The notes beneath the pieces were generated by a model. The model did not search any database, was not told where the DNA came from, and saw only the letters and a list, made by a program, of their open reading frames with translations. A stretch of 53,497 nt of DNA, taken from positions 1 to 53,497 of the forward strand of contig SIBG01000019.1 in the NCBI GenBank assembly GCA_009695305.1. Direction: 5' to 3'. Source of the stretch: Opitutus sp. Lineage in GTDB: Bacteria; Verrucomicrobiota; Verrucomicrobiia; Opitutales; Opitutaceae. A program made the translations under genes and the position numbers. Below are positions 34,454 to 42,508 of the stretch, one piece after another. The stretch's first letter is position 1, and every line of letters begins with the position of its first letter.

Positions 34454-36294
34454 TGTCTGCCGCCCAGTCCGATCTCTCCGCGCTCCTGAAGCGCACTTTC
34501 GGTTACTCGACGTTCCGGCCCCTCCAGCGTGAGATCATCGACGCCACCCTCGCGGGCCGCGACGTGTTCGCGTTGCTGCCGACCGGCGGCGGTAAGTCGC
34601 TTTGTTTCCAGCTCCCCGCGCTCGTCCGCCCGGGCCTCACGGTCGTCGTCTCGCCCCTCATCGCGCTGATGAAGGACCAGGTCGACGCCCTCCAGGCCAG
34701 CGGCGTCGCCGCGACTTTCCTTAATTCCACCCTCGATGCCGACGAATCCCGCTCCCGCCTGCGCGGCCTCCATCGGGGTGAATTCAAGCTCCTCTACGCC
34801 GCGCCCGAGCGCCTCATGCTCGAGGGTTGGGCGGAAAATCTGAAAGCGTGGGACGTTGCCTGTCTCGCCATCGACGAGGCGCACTGCGTCTCCGAATGGG
34901 GTCACGACTTCCGCCCCGAATACCGCCAGCTCGCCAAGCTCCGCACCACGCTGCCCGGCATTCCGCTCATGGCGCTCACGGCCACCGCGACCGGGCGCGT
35001 CCGCGCTGACATCATCAACCATCTCAAGTTGCGCGAGCCGGAGATTTTTGTCGCGAGTTTCAACCGCCCCAATCTCACCTACCGCGTCATCCCGAAGGAT
35101 CAGCCGTTGAAACAAATCGTCGAGTTCGTGAAAAAACGCGAACACGAGAGCGGCATCGTCTACTGCGCCAGTCGCGCCGCCACCGAGCGCACCGCCGAGG
35201 GCCTCGTCAGCCGCGGTTTCGCCGCCCGCGCCTACCACGCCGGGCTCGACGGCGACACCCGCACCGCCAATCAGGAAAGTTTTCTCCGCGACGACACCCG
35301 CATCATCTGCGCGACGATCGCGTTTGGCATGGGCATAAACAAACCCAACGTGCGCTGGATCATCCACCACGACCTGCCGAAAAATATCGAGGGCTACTAC
35401 CAGGAAACCGGTCGCGCGGGCCGCGACGGGCTTCCCGGCGACTGTCTCCTCCTCTTCAGCGCCGGTGACGTGGCGAAGCAATCCCACTTTCTCGAGGAAA
35501 TCACCGACCCCCACGAGCAGCAGGTCGCCCGCGCGCAGCTCCGCCAGATCGTCCACTACGCCGAGAATTCCGCCTGCCGCCGCGCGGAGCTGCTCGAGTA
35601 TTTCGGCGAAAAATTCCCGCTCGCTAACTGCGGCGCGTGCGACAACTGCGCCGAACCGCGCGACACCTACGACGGCACCATCGTCGCGCAAAAATTTCTC
35701 TCCTGCGTCTACCGCATCGCGCAAAACAGCCGCTTCGGCGTGGGGATGAACCACGTCATCGAGGTTCTCACTGGCGCCGACACGGACAAAATCCGTCGCT
35801 GGGGCCATGAGCGCCTGACGACCTACGGTATCGGTAAGGAGCTCTCCCGCCCCGCGTGGGCCGCCGTCGGCCGCGAGCTGATGCGCCTCGGCTACGTCGC
35901 GGTCGCCGAGGGCGAATACGCCACGCTCGAACTCAGCGAAGCAGGTCGGGAGGTGCTCCGCGCCCGCGCGCCGATCACGCTGACCAAGCCGATGGATTTG
36001 CCGAAAGCGAAACGCGTTTCCACCCGCCGCGAAGGGGACATCGCGTGCGACGAGATTCTCTTCGAACGCCTCCGCGGGCTCCGCAAAAAACTCGCCGACG
36101 AGCGCCATGTGCCCGCCTACATCGTCTTTGGCGACGCCACGCTCCGCGCGATGGCGCGCTCCTATCCCGAGAGCATCGGGCAGATGGAGGGAATCTCGGG
36201 TGTCGGCGAAAAGAAACGCGCCGAGTTCGGCGCGATCTTTGCCGCCGAGATCGGTGACTACCTGCGGACCAGCTCGCGCGTCGCGTTCGAGTAG
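34453..36294 (+). CDS. recQ: ATP-dependent DNA helicase RecQ
   Basis: 613 residues, normal RecQ length. Helicase motifs: GYSTFRPLQ (motif 0), LPTGGGKSLCFQLPA (motif I, Lys48), IDEAHCVSEWGHDFRPEYR (motif II), LTATAT (motif III), FNRPN (IV) and YYQETGRAGRDGLP (VI). The RQC zinc site is visible in CRRAELLEYFGE with NCGACDNC, followed by the winged helix. An HRDC domain (about 530-605) ends ISGVGEKKRAEFGAIFAAEI. RecQ unwinds DNA at damaged forks and double-strand breaks. The start overlaps the stop of the PIN toxin, an unusual genomic partner. The last 105 bases have a diverged copy at 38939-39043. Confidence 0.96.
   Translation: MSAAQSDLSALLKRTFGYSTFRPLQREIIDATLAGRDVFALLPTGGGKSLCFQLPALVRPGLTVVVSPLIALMKDQVDALQASGVAATFLNSTLDADESRSRLRGLHRGEFKLLYAAPERLMLEGWAENLKAWDVACLAIDEAHCVSEWGHDFRPEYRQLAKLRTTLPGIPLMALTATATGRVRADIINHLKLREPEIFVASFNRPNLTYRVIPKDQPLKQIVEFVKKREHESGIVYCASRAATERTAEGLVSRGFAARAYHAGLDGDTRTANQESFLRDDTRIICATIAFGMGINKPNVRWIIHHDLPKNIEGYYQETGRAGRDGLPGDCLLLFSAGDVAKQSHFLEEITDPHEQQVARAQLRQIVHYAENSACRRAELLEYFGEKFPLANCGACDNCAEPRDTYDGTIVAQKFLSCVYRIAQNSRFGVGMNHVIEVLTGADTDKIRRWGHERLTTYGIGKELSRPAWAAVGRELMRLGYVAVAEGEYATLELSEAGREVLRARAPITLTKPMDLPKAKRVSTRREGDIACDEILFERLRGLRKKLADERHVPAYIVFGDATLRAMARSYPESIGQMEGISGVGEKKRAEFGAIFAAEIGDYLRTSSRVAFE
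36190..36294 (+). repeat. Direct repeat, copy 1: 3' coding end of recQ
   Basis: These 105 bases, ending at the recQ stop codon, match 38939-39043 at 89 positions without gaps; the last 31 bases are identical. The two copies bracket the MBL-fold and SurE genes. Confidence 0.9.
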
Positions 36295-36313
36295 TCGAGC
36301 GCGCGGGAGTTGG

Positions 36314-36329
36314 CAATCTCGCGAGATTG
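36314..36329. promoter_or_regulatory. Perfect 16-base palindrome upstream of the MBL-fold gene
   Basis: CAATCTCGCGAGATTG is fully self-complementary and lies 15 bases before the ATG at 36345 and 19 bases after the recQ stop. Its place fits an operator or a dimeric-protein site. No gene for a matching regulator is adjacent. Confidence 0.45.
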
Positions 36330-36344
36330 TGGTTCTGATTTTCC

Positions 36345-37319
36345 ATGTTCCGCTTTCCGCGCGTCGGGCTCTTTGTGCTGCTGGGCATTTCCGGGTTCGG
36401 CGCCGAGCCTGGGTTGCCCGCGCCCGCGCAGGTAAAATCGCTCAAGATTACTATTCTGTCGACGATGCTCGCCGATCGACGGGAGCTGGGCGAATGGGGG
36501 TTCGCGGCACTCGTCGAGGCTGATGGTCATCGAATCCTGTTCGATACTGGCAAGCACACCGACGTGGTCCGGCGGAATGCTGAGTCGCTGAAAATCGATC
36601 TGACCACCGTGCCGGACGTCGTGCTCAGTCATTCGCACGATGATCACACGGGCGGTTTTCTGACGCTGCGCAGGTCGGTGATGACGAAGGCGCCCGGCGC
36701 TCTGGCCCGCACTCATGTTGGCTTGGGGATATTTTATCCGCGCGCGGCGGCACCCAATGCGCCGATGGAAAATCGGATGCTGGCGATCAAATCAGAATAT
36801 GAATCCACCGGCGGAGTTTTTCTCGTCTGCGAAAAACCGGTGCAACTTTTTTCGGGCGTCTGGCTGACGGGCCCGGTGGCGCGCCAACATCCGGAGCGCA
36901 ACTGGAGTGGAAGCGACTGGGTGACCGCACCCGCGGGGAGAATGGAGGACAATCTGCCAGAGGATATCGCCTTGGTTTGCGACACCGCCAACGGCTTGGT
37001 GGTGCTGACCGGCTGCGGTCATGCTGGCGTGATCAATACGATCGAATCCGCGCGCGCCGTGGTCCGGCCGGCGCGAGTGCACGCGTTGGTCGGTGGGATT
37101 CACCTCTTTAACGCGACGGACGAAACGTTGAAATGGACTGGCGATCGACTCCGGGAGTTTGGCCTGGACCATCTGCTGGGCGCGCACTGCACCGGCATCG
37201 AGACGGTCTATCGTCTGCGCCATGATCTGGTGCTGGATCGGGCTCACGCGGTTGTCGGCGCGGTGGGGGCCGCATTTGAACTCGGTCGGGGCATCGCTCC
37301 GGGCCAAATCGCGAAGTAG
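36345..37319 (+). CDS. Exported MBL-fold metallohydrolase
   Basis: 324 residues with a signal peptide (FPRVGLFVLLGISGFGA). The metallo-beta-lactamase fold is clear: RILFDTGKH, then LSHSHDDHTGG with the H-x-H-x-D-H motif at H96, H98, D100 and H101, later VVLTGCGHAGVIN and near the end LLGAHCTGIE. This pattern (Cys/His in GCGHAG and GAHCTG) fits the branch annotated as 7,8-dihydropterin-6-methyl-4-(beta-D-ribofuranosyl)-aminobenzene-5'-phosphate synthase-like. The real substrate of that branch is uncertain. With SurE it forms the cargo between the two recQ 3' ends. Confidence 0.85.
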   Translation: MFRFPRVGLFVLLGISGFGAEPGLPAPAQVKSLKITILSTMLADRRELGEWGFAALVEADGHRILFDTGKHTDVVRRNAESLKIDLTTVPDVVLSHSHDDHTGGFLTLRRSVMTKAPGALARTHVGLGIFYPRAAAPNAPMENRMLAIKSEYESTGGVFLVCEKPVQLFSGVWLTGPVARQHPERNWSGSDWVTAPAGRMEDNLPEDIALVCDTANGLVVLTGCGHAGVINTIESARAVVRPARVHALVGGIHLFNATDETLKWTGDRLREFGLDHLLGAHCTGIETVYRLRHDLVLDRAHAVVGAVGAAFELGRGIAPGQIAK

Positions 37320-37531
37320 CGAGGTCGCGCGGCGCGCCGCCGGGTTACTGGAAATGGAGCAGGGGGCCGCGGTTCAACGAGCGCCGCTTGGCTGGTCGCT
37401 GCTCAGCAGGCGCCGCGAGCTGGATGGAACGCCGCGCTGCGATCACTCGAATCGCAGTTGACGCCGAGGCAGCGTGGGAGCGATTTTCCGCTCCGACTCC
37501 GCGCTTCCCACCGGAAGCCCTTCTCACCGCC

Positions 37532-38902
37532 ATGAAACTCTCCGCCACCAGCCGCCTCACTCCTTTCCGTCGCCAGTTGCGACGAGCCACCTTGATTGCA
37601 ATGTTGGCCGCCGGAGTGGGGCCGATGATGGCGATGCGGATCGTGCTGACCAATGACGACGGCTTTGAGAGCCGCAATATTCAGGCGCTTTTCACCGCCC
37701 TGAAGGCCGCTGGTCACGACGTGATTTTGACGGCGCCTTATCGGAACCAAAGTGGATTGTCGGCGCTACTGGGAGCGTTGTCGGATCTTCCGCGGACGAG
37801 CACCCCATCCTCCGGCGGATTAATCGCGACCGGCTCGCCGGGCGTGGGCCCGACCACCATCGCCGCCGATCAATTTTACGTCGACAGTTCGCCGTCCGCG
37901 TCCGCGCTCTACGGCATCGATATTGCGGCGCAGGCGAAATGGGGCGCGGCACCCGACCTCGTGCTTTCCGGCCCCAATATCGGCAACAATCTCGGGGGCA
38001 TCACGCCTCATTCTGGCACGGTCGGCGCCGCGATCACCGCGCTGAAACGAGGGATCCCGGCCATCGCGGTGAGTGGCGTGAACGGCGACCCAGCGACCGC
38101 TCCGCTGCTCGCAGCCATCACGCTGCGCGTCGTCGCTGCGCTCGACGATCGCGGCAAGATCGCGCTGCCGGCCGGCATCGGTCTGAACGTGAATGTTCCC
38201 GGCCTGGACAGCAAACGGACCGCGGCGTCCTACCGGTTTGCCTTCACTCAAATCGGTGCCGGTGGGGATCCGGTGATTCGGTTCACCCCGAACCCCGGCG
38301 TCCCATCGACTCCCACCACGACCGGGCTCCCTCCCGATCACAACCCGGGGAGCGAGAGCAACGCCTTTGCCGCCGGCGACACGGTGACGGTTAGCCCGAT
38401 GCAAGCCACCTATCAAGCTCCGCCTGATCAGACCGCGCTGGTCCTGGCGCAAATGCGGGGACTTTTCTCCTCCGCGCTGGCGATCATCAATCCGAAGTTG
38501 ATCAATATCTCCGCGCGTGGATTCGTCGGGGTTGGCAGTGCCGTTCAGATTGCCGGATTCGTCGTTTCCGGAGGCTCGGCCAAAACCGTTTTGATTCGCG
38601 CCAGTGGCCCGGCCCTCACGGCGTTCGAGGTGGCGGGTCTGCTCGCCGATCCGGTCGTCGAACTGTTTGACCGCGATGGCGGGATCGTCGCCACGAATGA
38701 CAATTGGAGCGTTGATGCGGTAAAAGCAGCCGCTCTGGTCGCGGCGGCGGCGCGCGTCGGGGCCTTCGCGTGGACGCCGGGCAGCAAGGATGCGGCGCTG
38801 CTGGTCGCGCTGGCGCCCGGACGATATACCGTGGTCGTGCGAGGAGTCGGCGACACCACTGGCGTCGCTTTGCTTGAGGCCTACGATGTAGGCATCGATT
38901 GA
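37532..38902 (+). CDS. surE: Secreted SurE-type nucleotidase fused to a verrucomicrobial C-terminal domain
   Basis: 456 residues from the ATG at 37532, which opens a signal-peptide-like segment (RATLIAMLAAGVGPMMA). The SurE domain (about 35-310) keeps all four metal ligands: D42 and D43 (VLTNDDGFESRN), S74 (RNQSGLSALL) and N149 (LSGPNIGNN), plus ITPHSGTVGAA. SurE is normally a cytoplasmic 5'/3'-nucleotidase, so export is unusual. Residues about 322-456 form a second beta-rich domain (LINISARGFVGVGSAVQIAG; KTVLIRASGPAL; LFDRDGGIVATNDNW) that I recognise as a recurring C-terminal module of secreted verrucomicrobial proteins, perhaps for surface attachment. The gene lies 212 bases after the MBL-fold gene, and the second recQ tail begins 36 bases after its stop. 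Confidence 0.85.
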   Translation: MKLSATSRLTPFRRQLRRATLIAMLAAGVGPMMAMRIVLTNDDGFESRNIQALFTALKAAGHDVILTAPYRNQSGLSALLGALSDLPRTSTPSSGGLIATGSPGVGPTTIAADQFYVDSSPSASALYGIDIAAQAKWGAAPDLVLSGPNIGNNLGGITPHSGTVGAAITALKRGIPAIAVSGVNGDPATAPLLAAITLRVVAALDDRGKIALPAGIGLNVNVPGLDSKRTAASYRFAFTQIGAGGDPVIRFTPNPGVPSTPTTTGLPPDHNPGSESNAFAAGDTVTVSPMQATYQAPPDQTALVLAQMRGLFSSALAIINPKLINISARGFVGVGSAVQIAGFVVSGGSAKTVLIRASGPALTAFEVAGLLADPVVELFDRDGGIVATNDNWSVDAVKAAALVAAAARVGAFAWTPGSKDAALLVALAPGRYTVVVRGVGDTTGVALLEAYDVGID

Positions 38903-38938
38903 CCAGACGGCCGCGCCGCACCCATCGCGCCAGTCGAC

Positions 38939-39043
38939 GGCATCCCCGGCGTCGGCGAAAATGAGCGCGCCGAGTTTGGTGCCGGCTTTGCGGCCGAGAT
39001 CGATGACGACCGGCGGACCAGCTCGCGCGTCGCGTTCGAGTAG
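38939..39043 (+). repeat. Direct repeat, copy 2: displaced and diverged recQ 3' end
   Basis: Gapless 105-base match to 36190-36294 with 16 differences, many at third codon positions. It translates as a RecQ HRDC tail (GIPGVGENERAEFGAGFAAE, then RTSSRVAFE and stop). Changes such as Tyr to Asp and Leu to Arg suggest it is no longer under selection. No RecQ sequence precedes it. Confidence 0.88.
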
Positions 39044-39138
39044 CGGATGGCAGAGTGGGGGAGACGTCGGACTCCGGCGGGCCGTGACTCCGGGCTTCCC
39101 ACCGCCGTCGGTCGGGGCTTAGCTCCGGTTGGCCGTGT

Positions 39139-39885
39139 ATGAATTCCACTGACGCCAGCCTGCTCACCACCCTCCGCCGCATTGGCGCCGTCGCGCCCGA
39201 GGTCATCGAGCTCTTCGACTATCTCGAAGACACGCCGTTGTGGATGAAAGACGAGGCGGGCCACTACCAGTGGATCAACGTCTCCTTTCTGCTTAATTTT
39301 GGCCTGAACCACCGCGCCGAAATCATCGGCCGCACCGACTACGATCTCTGTGGCGAAGTGCTGGCGAATCAATATCGCATCGACGATGAACGCGTGCTCA
39401 AGGGCGCGCGCATCCTCTCCCGCGTCGAACTCGTCGGCCGGTTCGATCACACCGCCCGGTGGTGCGTGACCTCGAAGGTTCCGTTGCGCGACGCGAACGG
39501 CCGCATCGTCGGCACGGCGGGCGTGACGCGTCCGCTCCGGCCCAACGCCGCGGGCACGCCATCCGATTCGCCCTTGAGCACGGCGATTCGATTCATCAGC
39601 CAACACTACGGCGAACACCTGACCAACAAGAATCTGGCCCGGGCGTGCGGCCTCTCGGTGCGCGCTTTCGAGCGCCAGTTCCGCGCGGCCTATCACAGCT
39701 CGCCGCACGATTATGTGCGCCAGCTTCGCGTGCGGATGAGCTGCAGCCCGCTGGTGTTTTCCCGGAAATCCCTCGCGGAAATCGCCAGTGAATTTGGCTT
39801 CGCTGACCAGAGCCATTTCACCAAGGAATTTCGCCGCGTCATGGACGACACTCCGCGCGCCTACCGCGCGCGCTTCCAGAGCTGA
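39139..39885 (+). CDS. AraC family transcriptional regulator with N-terminal PAS domain
   Basis: 248 residues. The N-terminal part (about 20-130) has the pattern of a PAS sensor: TPLWMKDEAGHYQWINVSFL, then EIIGRTDYDL and VPLRDANGRIVGTAGV. The C-terminal part (about 148-246) holds two helix-turn-helix motifs of the AraC family: NKNLARACGLSVRAFERQFR and SLAEIASEFGFADQSHFTKE, then FRRVMDDTPRAYR. A PAS sensor with an AraC output should bind a small metabolite and activate nearby promoters. The sugar locus starts 161 bases downstream in the same direction, so local control of it is the simplest reading. The second recQ tail lies just upstream. Confidence 0.88.
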   Translation: MNSTDASLLTTLRRIGAVAPEVIELFDYLEDTPLWMKDEAGHYQWINVSFLLNFGLNHRAEIIGRTDYDLCGEVLANQYRIDDERVLKGARILSRVELVGRFDHTARWCVTSKVPLRDANGRIVGTAGVTRPLRPNAAGTPSDSPLSTAIRFISQHYGEHLTNKNLARACGLSVRAFERQFRAAYHSSPHDYVRQLRVRMSCSPLVFSRKSLAEIASEFGFADQSHFTKEFRRVMDDTPRAYRARFQS

Positions 39886-40046
39886 GGACCGATGGGGTGC
39901 GGCCCCGTCGCCGTATTTCCACCAAAACTTGCCGCTGCCTTACTAGGCGATTGCCTTTGGTTCGATTACGATGCTCGTTCGTTGTCCCCCCGTCATCCAC
40001 CCGCGAGCGTCCCTCGCCTGTCTTAGCCCTCTCCCTGCCATCGCCC

Positions 40047-41312
40047 ATGAATTCGGTCACCGGTCTTAGAACGATCAGCGTCAAAGTGCAGCCCCTCGTC
40101 GAGGCGGCGCTCGCCGCCACCGGCGGCCTCCTGCGGCTCGCCCCCGCGTGGGTGCCGCGCTCATTCCTCCAGCCAGGCCTGCGCCTGAAGCTCCACCCGG
40201 ACGACACCTACGCCTACGGCCTGAACCGCGGCGGGATCGATGAGCGCTGGTTCGCTTCCACGACTGAGGCCGCCAATGAAGGCCGCGTGCCGGACGAAGG
40301 CCTGAGCTACTGCGTCGTCGGCAAACGACGTTTTACGTTGCGCCAGGCGGTCGCCGAATGCGGCGCCATGCTCATCGGTCAACCGATTTGGAAAAAATAC
40401 GGCAAGTGGCCGGTTTACTCGAAGTTCTTCGATAACATGGGGCCGATTCCGCACCACATGCACCAGTCGGCGGCGCAGGCGAAGCTCGTCGGCCAGGAGG
40501 GGAAACCCGAATCGTATTATTTTCCGCCGCAGCACAACAACGTGGGTAACAATTTTCCCTACACGTTCATGGGCCTCGAACCCGGCACGACCCGGGCGCA
40601 GGTCCGCCAGTGCATCGCCAATTGGAACAAGGGCGACAATGGCATCCTCGATCTCTCGAAAGCCTACCGCCTCAAGGTCGGCACCGGCTGGCTCATCGAT
40701 CCGTGCATTCTCCACGCCCCGGGCAGCCTCTGCACTTACGAACCGCAGTGGGGCAGCGATGTCTTCGGCATGTATCAAAACCTCGTCGAGGGCCGCGAGG
40801 TCCCGTGGAGCCTCCTCGTGAAGGACATGCCCAAGAGCAAGCACCGCGATATCGATTTCATCGTGGACCAGCTCGACTGGGCCAAAAACGTGGATCCGAA
40901 ATTCAAGGACCACCACTATCTGGAACCCGTCCCGGTCGCCGACACCCGCAGCGAAGGCTATGTCGACCGCTGGATCGTCTACGGCAAGGTCGACGACGAA
41001 CAGCGGTTCACCGCGAAGGAACTCACCGTCGATCCCGGCACCAAGGCGACGGTCAAAGACACGGGCGCCTACGGCCTGATTTGCGTGCAGGGCAGCGGCC
41101 AGATCAACGGTCAACCCCTCGTCAGCCCGAAACTCATCCGTTTCCACGAGCTGACCGAGGACGAATATTTCTGCACCGCCGATGGCGCGAAGGCCGGCGT
41201 CACCTTCGAGAACACCAGCAGCACCGAGCCCCTGGTCTGCCTCCGCTATTTTGGTCCTGAAGTTAACCCTCACGCCCCCAAGATGGGCGCCTATCGCAAG
41301 AACAAGTTCTGA
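40047..41312 (+). CDS. Cupin-fold protein, type I phosphomannose isomerase-like
   Basis: 421 residues from the ATG at 40047; upstream in-frame codons are low in complexity and unsupported. The central part resembles the metal-binding region of type I mannose-6-phosphate isomerases: GPIPHHMHQS, then NNFPYTFMGLEPGTTRAQV and GTGWLIDPCILHAPGSLCTY. A second cupin-like beta barrel (about 300-400) contains VDPGTKATVKDTGAYGLI. Histidines in HHMHQ and LHAPGS are likely metal ligands. No signal peptide is seen, so it probably isomerises a sugar (phosphate) in the cytoplasm. It is the first gene of the sugar locus after the PAS-AraC regulator. Enzymatic role is inferred. Confidence 0.7.
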   Translation: MNSVTGLRTISVKVQPLVEAALAATGGLLRLAPAWVPRSFLQPGLRLKLHPDDTYAYGLNRGGIDERWFASTTEAANEGRVPDEGLSYCVVGKRRFTLRQAVAECGAMLIGQPIWKKYGKWPVYSKFFDNMGPIPHHMHQSAAQAKLVGQEGKPESYYFPPQHNNVGNNFPYTFMGLEPGTTRAQVRQCIANWNKGDNGILDLSKAYRLKVGTGWLIDPCILHAPGSLCTYEPQWGSDVFGMYQNLVEGREVPWSLLVKDMPKSKHRDIDFIVDQLDWAKNVDPKFKDHHYLEPVPVADTRSEGYVDRWIVYGKVDDEQRFTAKELTVDPGTKATVKDTGAYGLICVQGSGQINGQPLVSPKLIRFHELTEDEYFCTADGAKAGVTFENTSSTEPLVCLRYFGPEVNPHAPKMGAYRKNKF

Positions 41313-41352
41313 TTCGCCGCCCGAACTCCCAACGCTCAAATCCAAAATCAAA
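41313..41352. repeat. Short word repeat at the cupin/isomerase junction
   Basis: The 40-base junction ends in A-rich heptamer-like words (CTCAAATCCAAAATCAAA) abutting the ATG at 41353. Only one arm is present, so no hairpin forms. It is similar in style to the word cluster near 18808-18840. Confidence 0.4.
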
Positions 41353-42390
41353 ATGCCCGCCAATAACTTCCCCAAACTTCACAATGCCGCCTGGCCCGGT
41401 CTCGTCGGCAAAGGCAGCCCCGGCGCTGAGCCGTTCATCGACCTCGATACCATGCTCGACCTGACCGCCAAATCGGACGTCAACGGCGTGAAATTCGATG
41501 GCATCGATCTTTTCCTCTACAACCCGCACACCGACATCGATATTTCCGACGACGGCATCAAGGCCCTCGCCGCGAAAATCAAGGCGAAGAATCTCGTCGT
41601 CGGCTCCGTCGTCGCGCCCGTGTGGTTCGATGCGGCGGCTGGTGGCGACGAAAAAGCCCGCGCCGCGTGGGTCACCCACGTTCGCAAGGCCATCCGCATC
41701 GCCAAAAAACTCCGCGAACTCGGCGTGCGCCCCCACGGCGTCGTTCGCATTGACAGCGCCACGGGGGTGGCGGCGTGGGACCAAGCCCCGAGCGCGACCA
41801 CCAAGCTCATCGCGCAGTCCTTCCGCGAGGCCGGCAAGATTGCCAAGGACAACGGCGAGCGCCTCGCCGCCGAGGGCGAGATTTGCTGGGGCGGCATGCA
41901 CTCGTGGAAAAACATGGTGAACCTCCTCGAAGCGACCGCCATGCCCAAGGTCGTCGGATTTCAGGCCGACATGTCCCACACGCACCTCTACACGCTCGGC
42001 GCCAACGCCGAGGCGCACCGCATCGTGCCGAAGAATTATCACTACGAGCCCGCCGCGTTCCACCAGGCGATGACGAAGCTCACCGCGGCGCTTCGCCCGT
42101 GGACGATCGATTTCCACGTCGCGCAAAACGATGGCACCGTCTTCGGCTCCGGCGACCACGAAAAAACTGGCCGCCACTGCCTCGCGACCGACCCGAAAGG
42201 CAAACTCAACATCCCCCGCGACTCCGGCTACTGGCTCCGCGACGGCCAGGGCAAGGTCACGAAAAAGATGAAGCACATCTGTTGGGACGGCTGTATGTTC
42301 CCGAACGAAGTCCTGATGAAGCAGCAAACCTGGAACGACATCCTCGCCGCGATGATCGAGGTCCGGAATAATCACGGCTGGGTCGGCTGA
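41353..42390 (+). CDS. Sugar isomerase/epimerase-type TIM-barrel protein
   Basis: 345 residues from the ATG at 41353. The chain alternates strands and helices of a TIM barrel: GVKFDGIDLFLYNP, then LVVGSVVAPVWFDAA, RLAAEGEICWGGMHSWKN with a likely metal Glu, VVGFQADMSHTHLY with Asp/His, and WTIDFHVAQNDGTVFGSGDH with His. The metal ligands (Glu, Asp, His) fall in the usual order of xylose-isomerase-like enzymes. The long C-terminal part with Trp and Cys residues (KHICWDGCMFPNEVLMKQQT) is distinctive. No signal peptide. It sits in the sugar locus between the cupin and the Gfo/Idh/MocA gene, so conversion of an oxidised or keto sugar is a fair guess. Confidence 0.78.
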   Translation: MPANNFPKLHNAAWPGLVGKGSPGAEPFIDLDTMLDLTAKSDVNGVKFDGIDLFLYNPHTDIDISDDGIKALAAKIKAKNLVVGSVVAPVWFDAAAGGDEKARAAWVTHVRKAIRIAKKLRELGVRPHGVVRIDSATGVAAWDQAPSATTKLIAQSFREAGKIAKDNGERLAAEGEICWGGMHSWKNMVNLLEATAMPKVVGFQADMSHTHLYTLGANAEAHRIVPKNYHYEPAAFHQAMTKLTAALRPWTIDFHVAQNDGTVFGSGDHEKTGRHCLATDPKGKLNIPRDSGYWLRDGQGKVTKKMKHICWDGCMFPNEVLMKQQTWNDILAAMIEVRNNHGWVG

Positions 42391-42408
42391 CATCCCCCAT
42401 CCTTCTTC

Positions 42409-42490
42409 ACCACGGATCGCACGGATTATCACGGATGAATTTGCGCCTCGCATCGCTCCATCCGGGTTCATCCGTGTAATCCTTGGTTAA
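42409..42490. repeat. Quasi-palindrome of CACGGATNNN words between isomerase and oxidoreductase genes
   Basis: The left arm (42409-42439) contains three 10-base words starting CACGGAT; the right arm (42459-42490) carries them inverted (CATCCGGGTT, CATCCGTGTAATCC). Aligned in register, 23 of 29 positions pair. It ends 18 bases before the ATG at 42509. Short CACGGAT-type repeats are scattered in many bacterial genomes, as I recall, but their function is unknown. Confidence 0.65.
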
Positions 42491-42508
42491 AAAACTTTTC
42501 TTACTCCT

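Noticed and set aside
36345..37319. The MBL-fold protein as the missing domain of ComEC.
   Set aside because: It has its own signal peptide, lies 31 kb away and its Cys/His motifs fit a different MBL branch.
37320..37531. A possible small gene between the MBL-fold gene and surE (in frame upstream of the surE start).
   Set aside because: The upstream codons show no conserved pattern, and the ATG at 37532 begins a signal peptide, so it is treated as non-coding leader.
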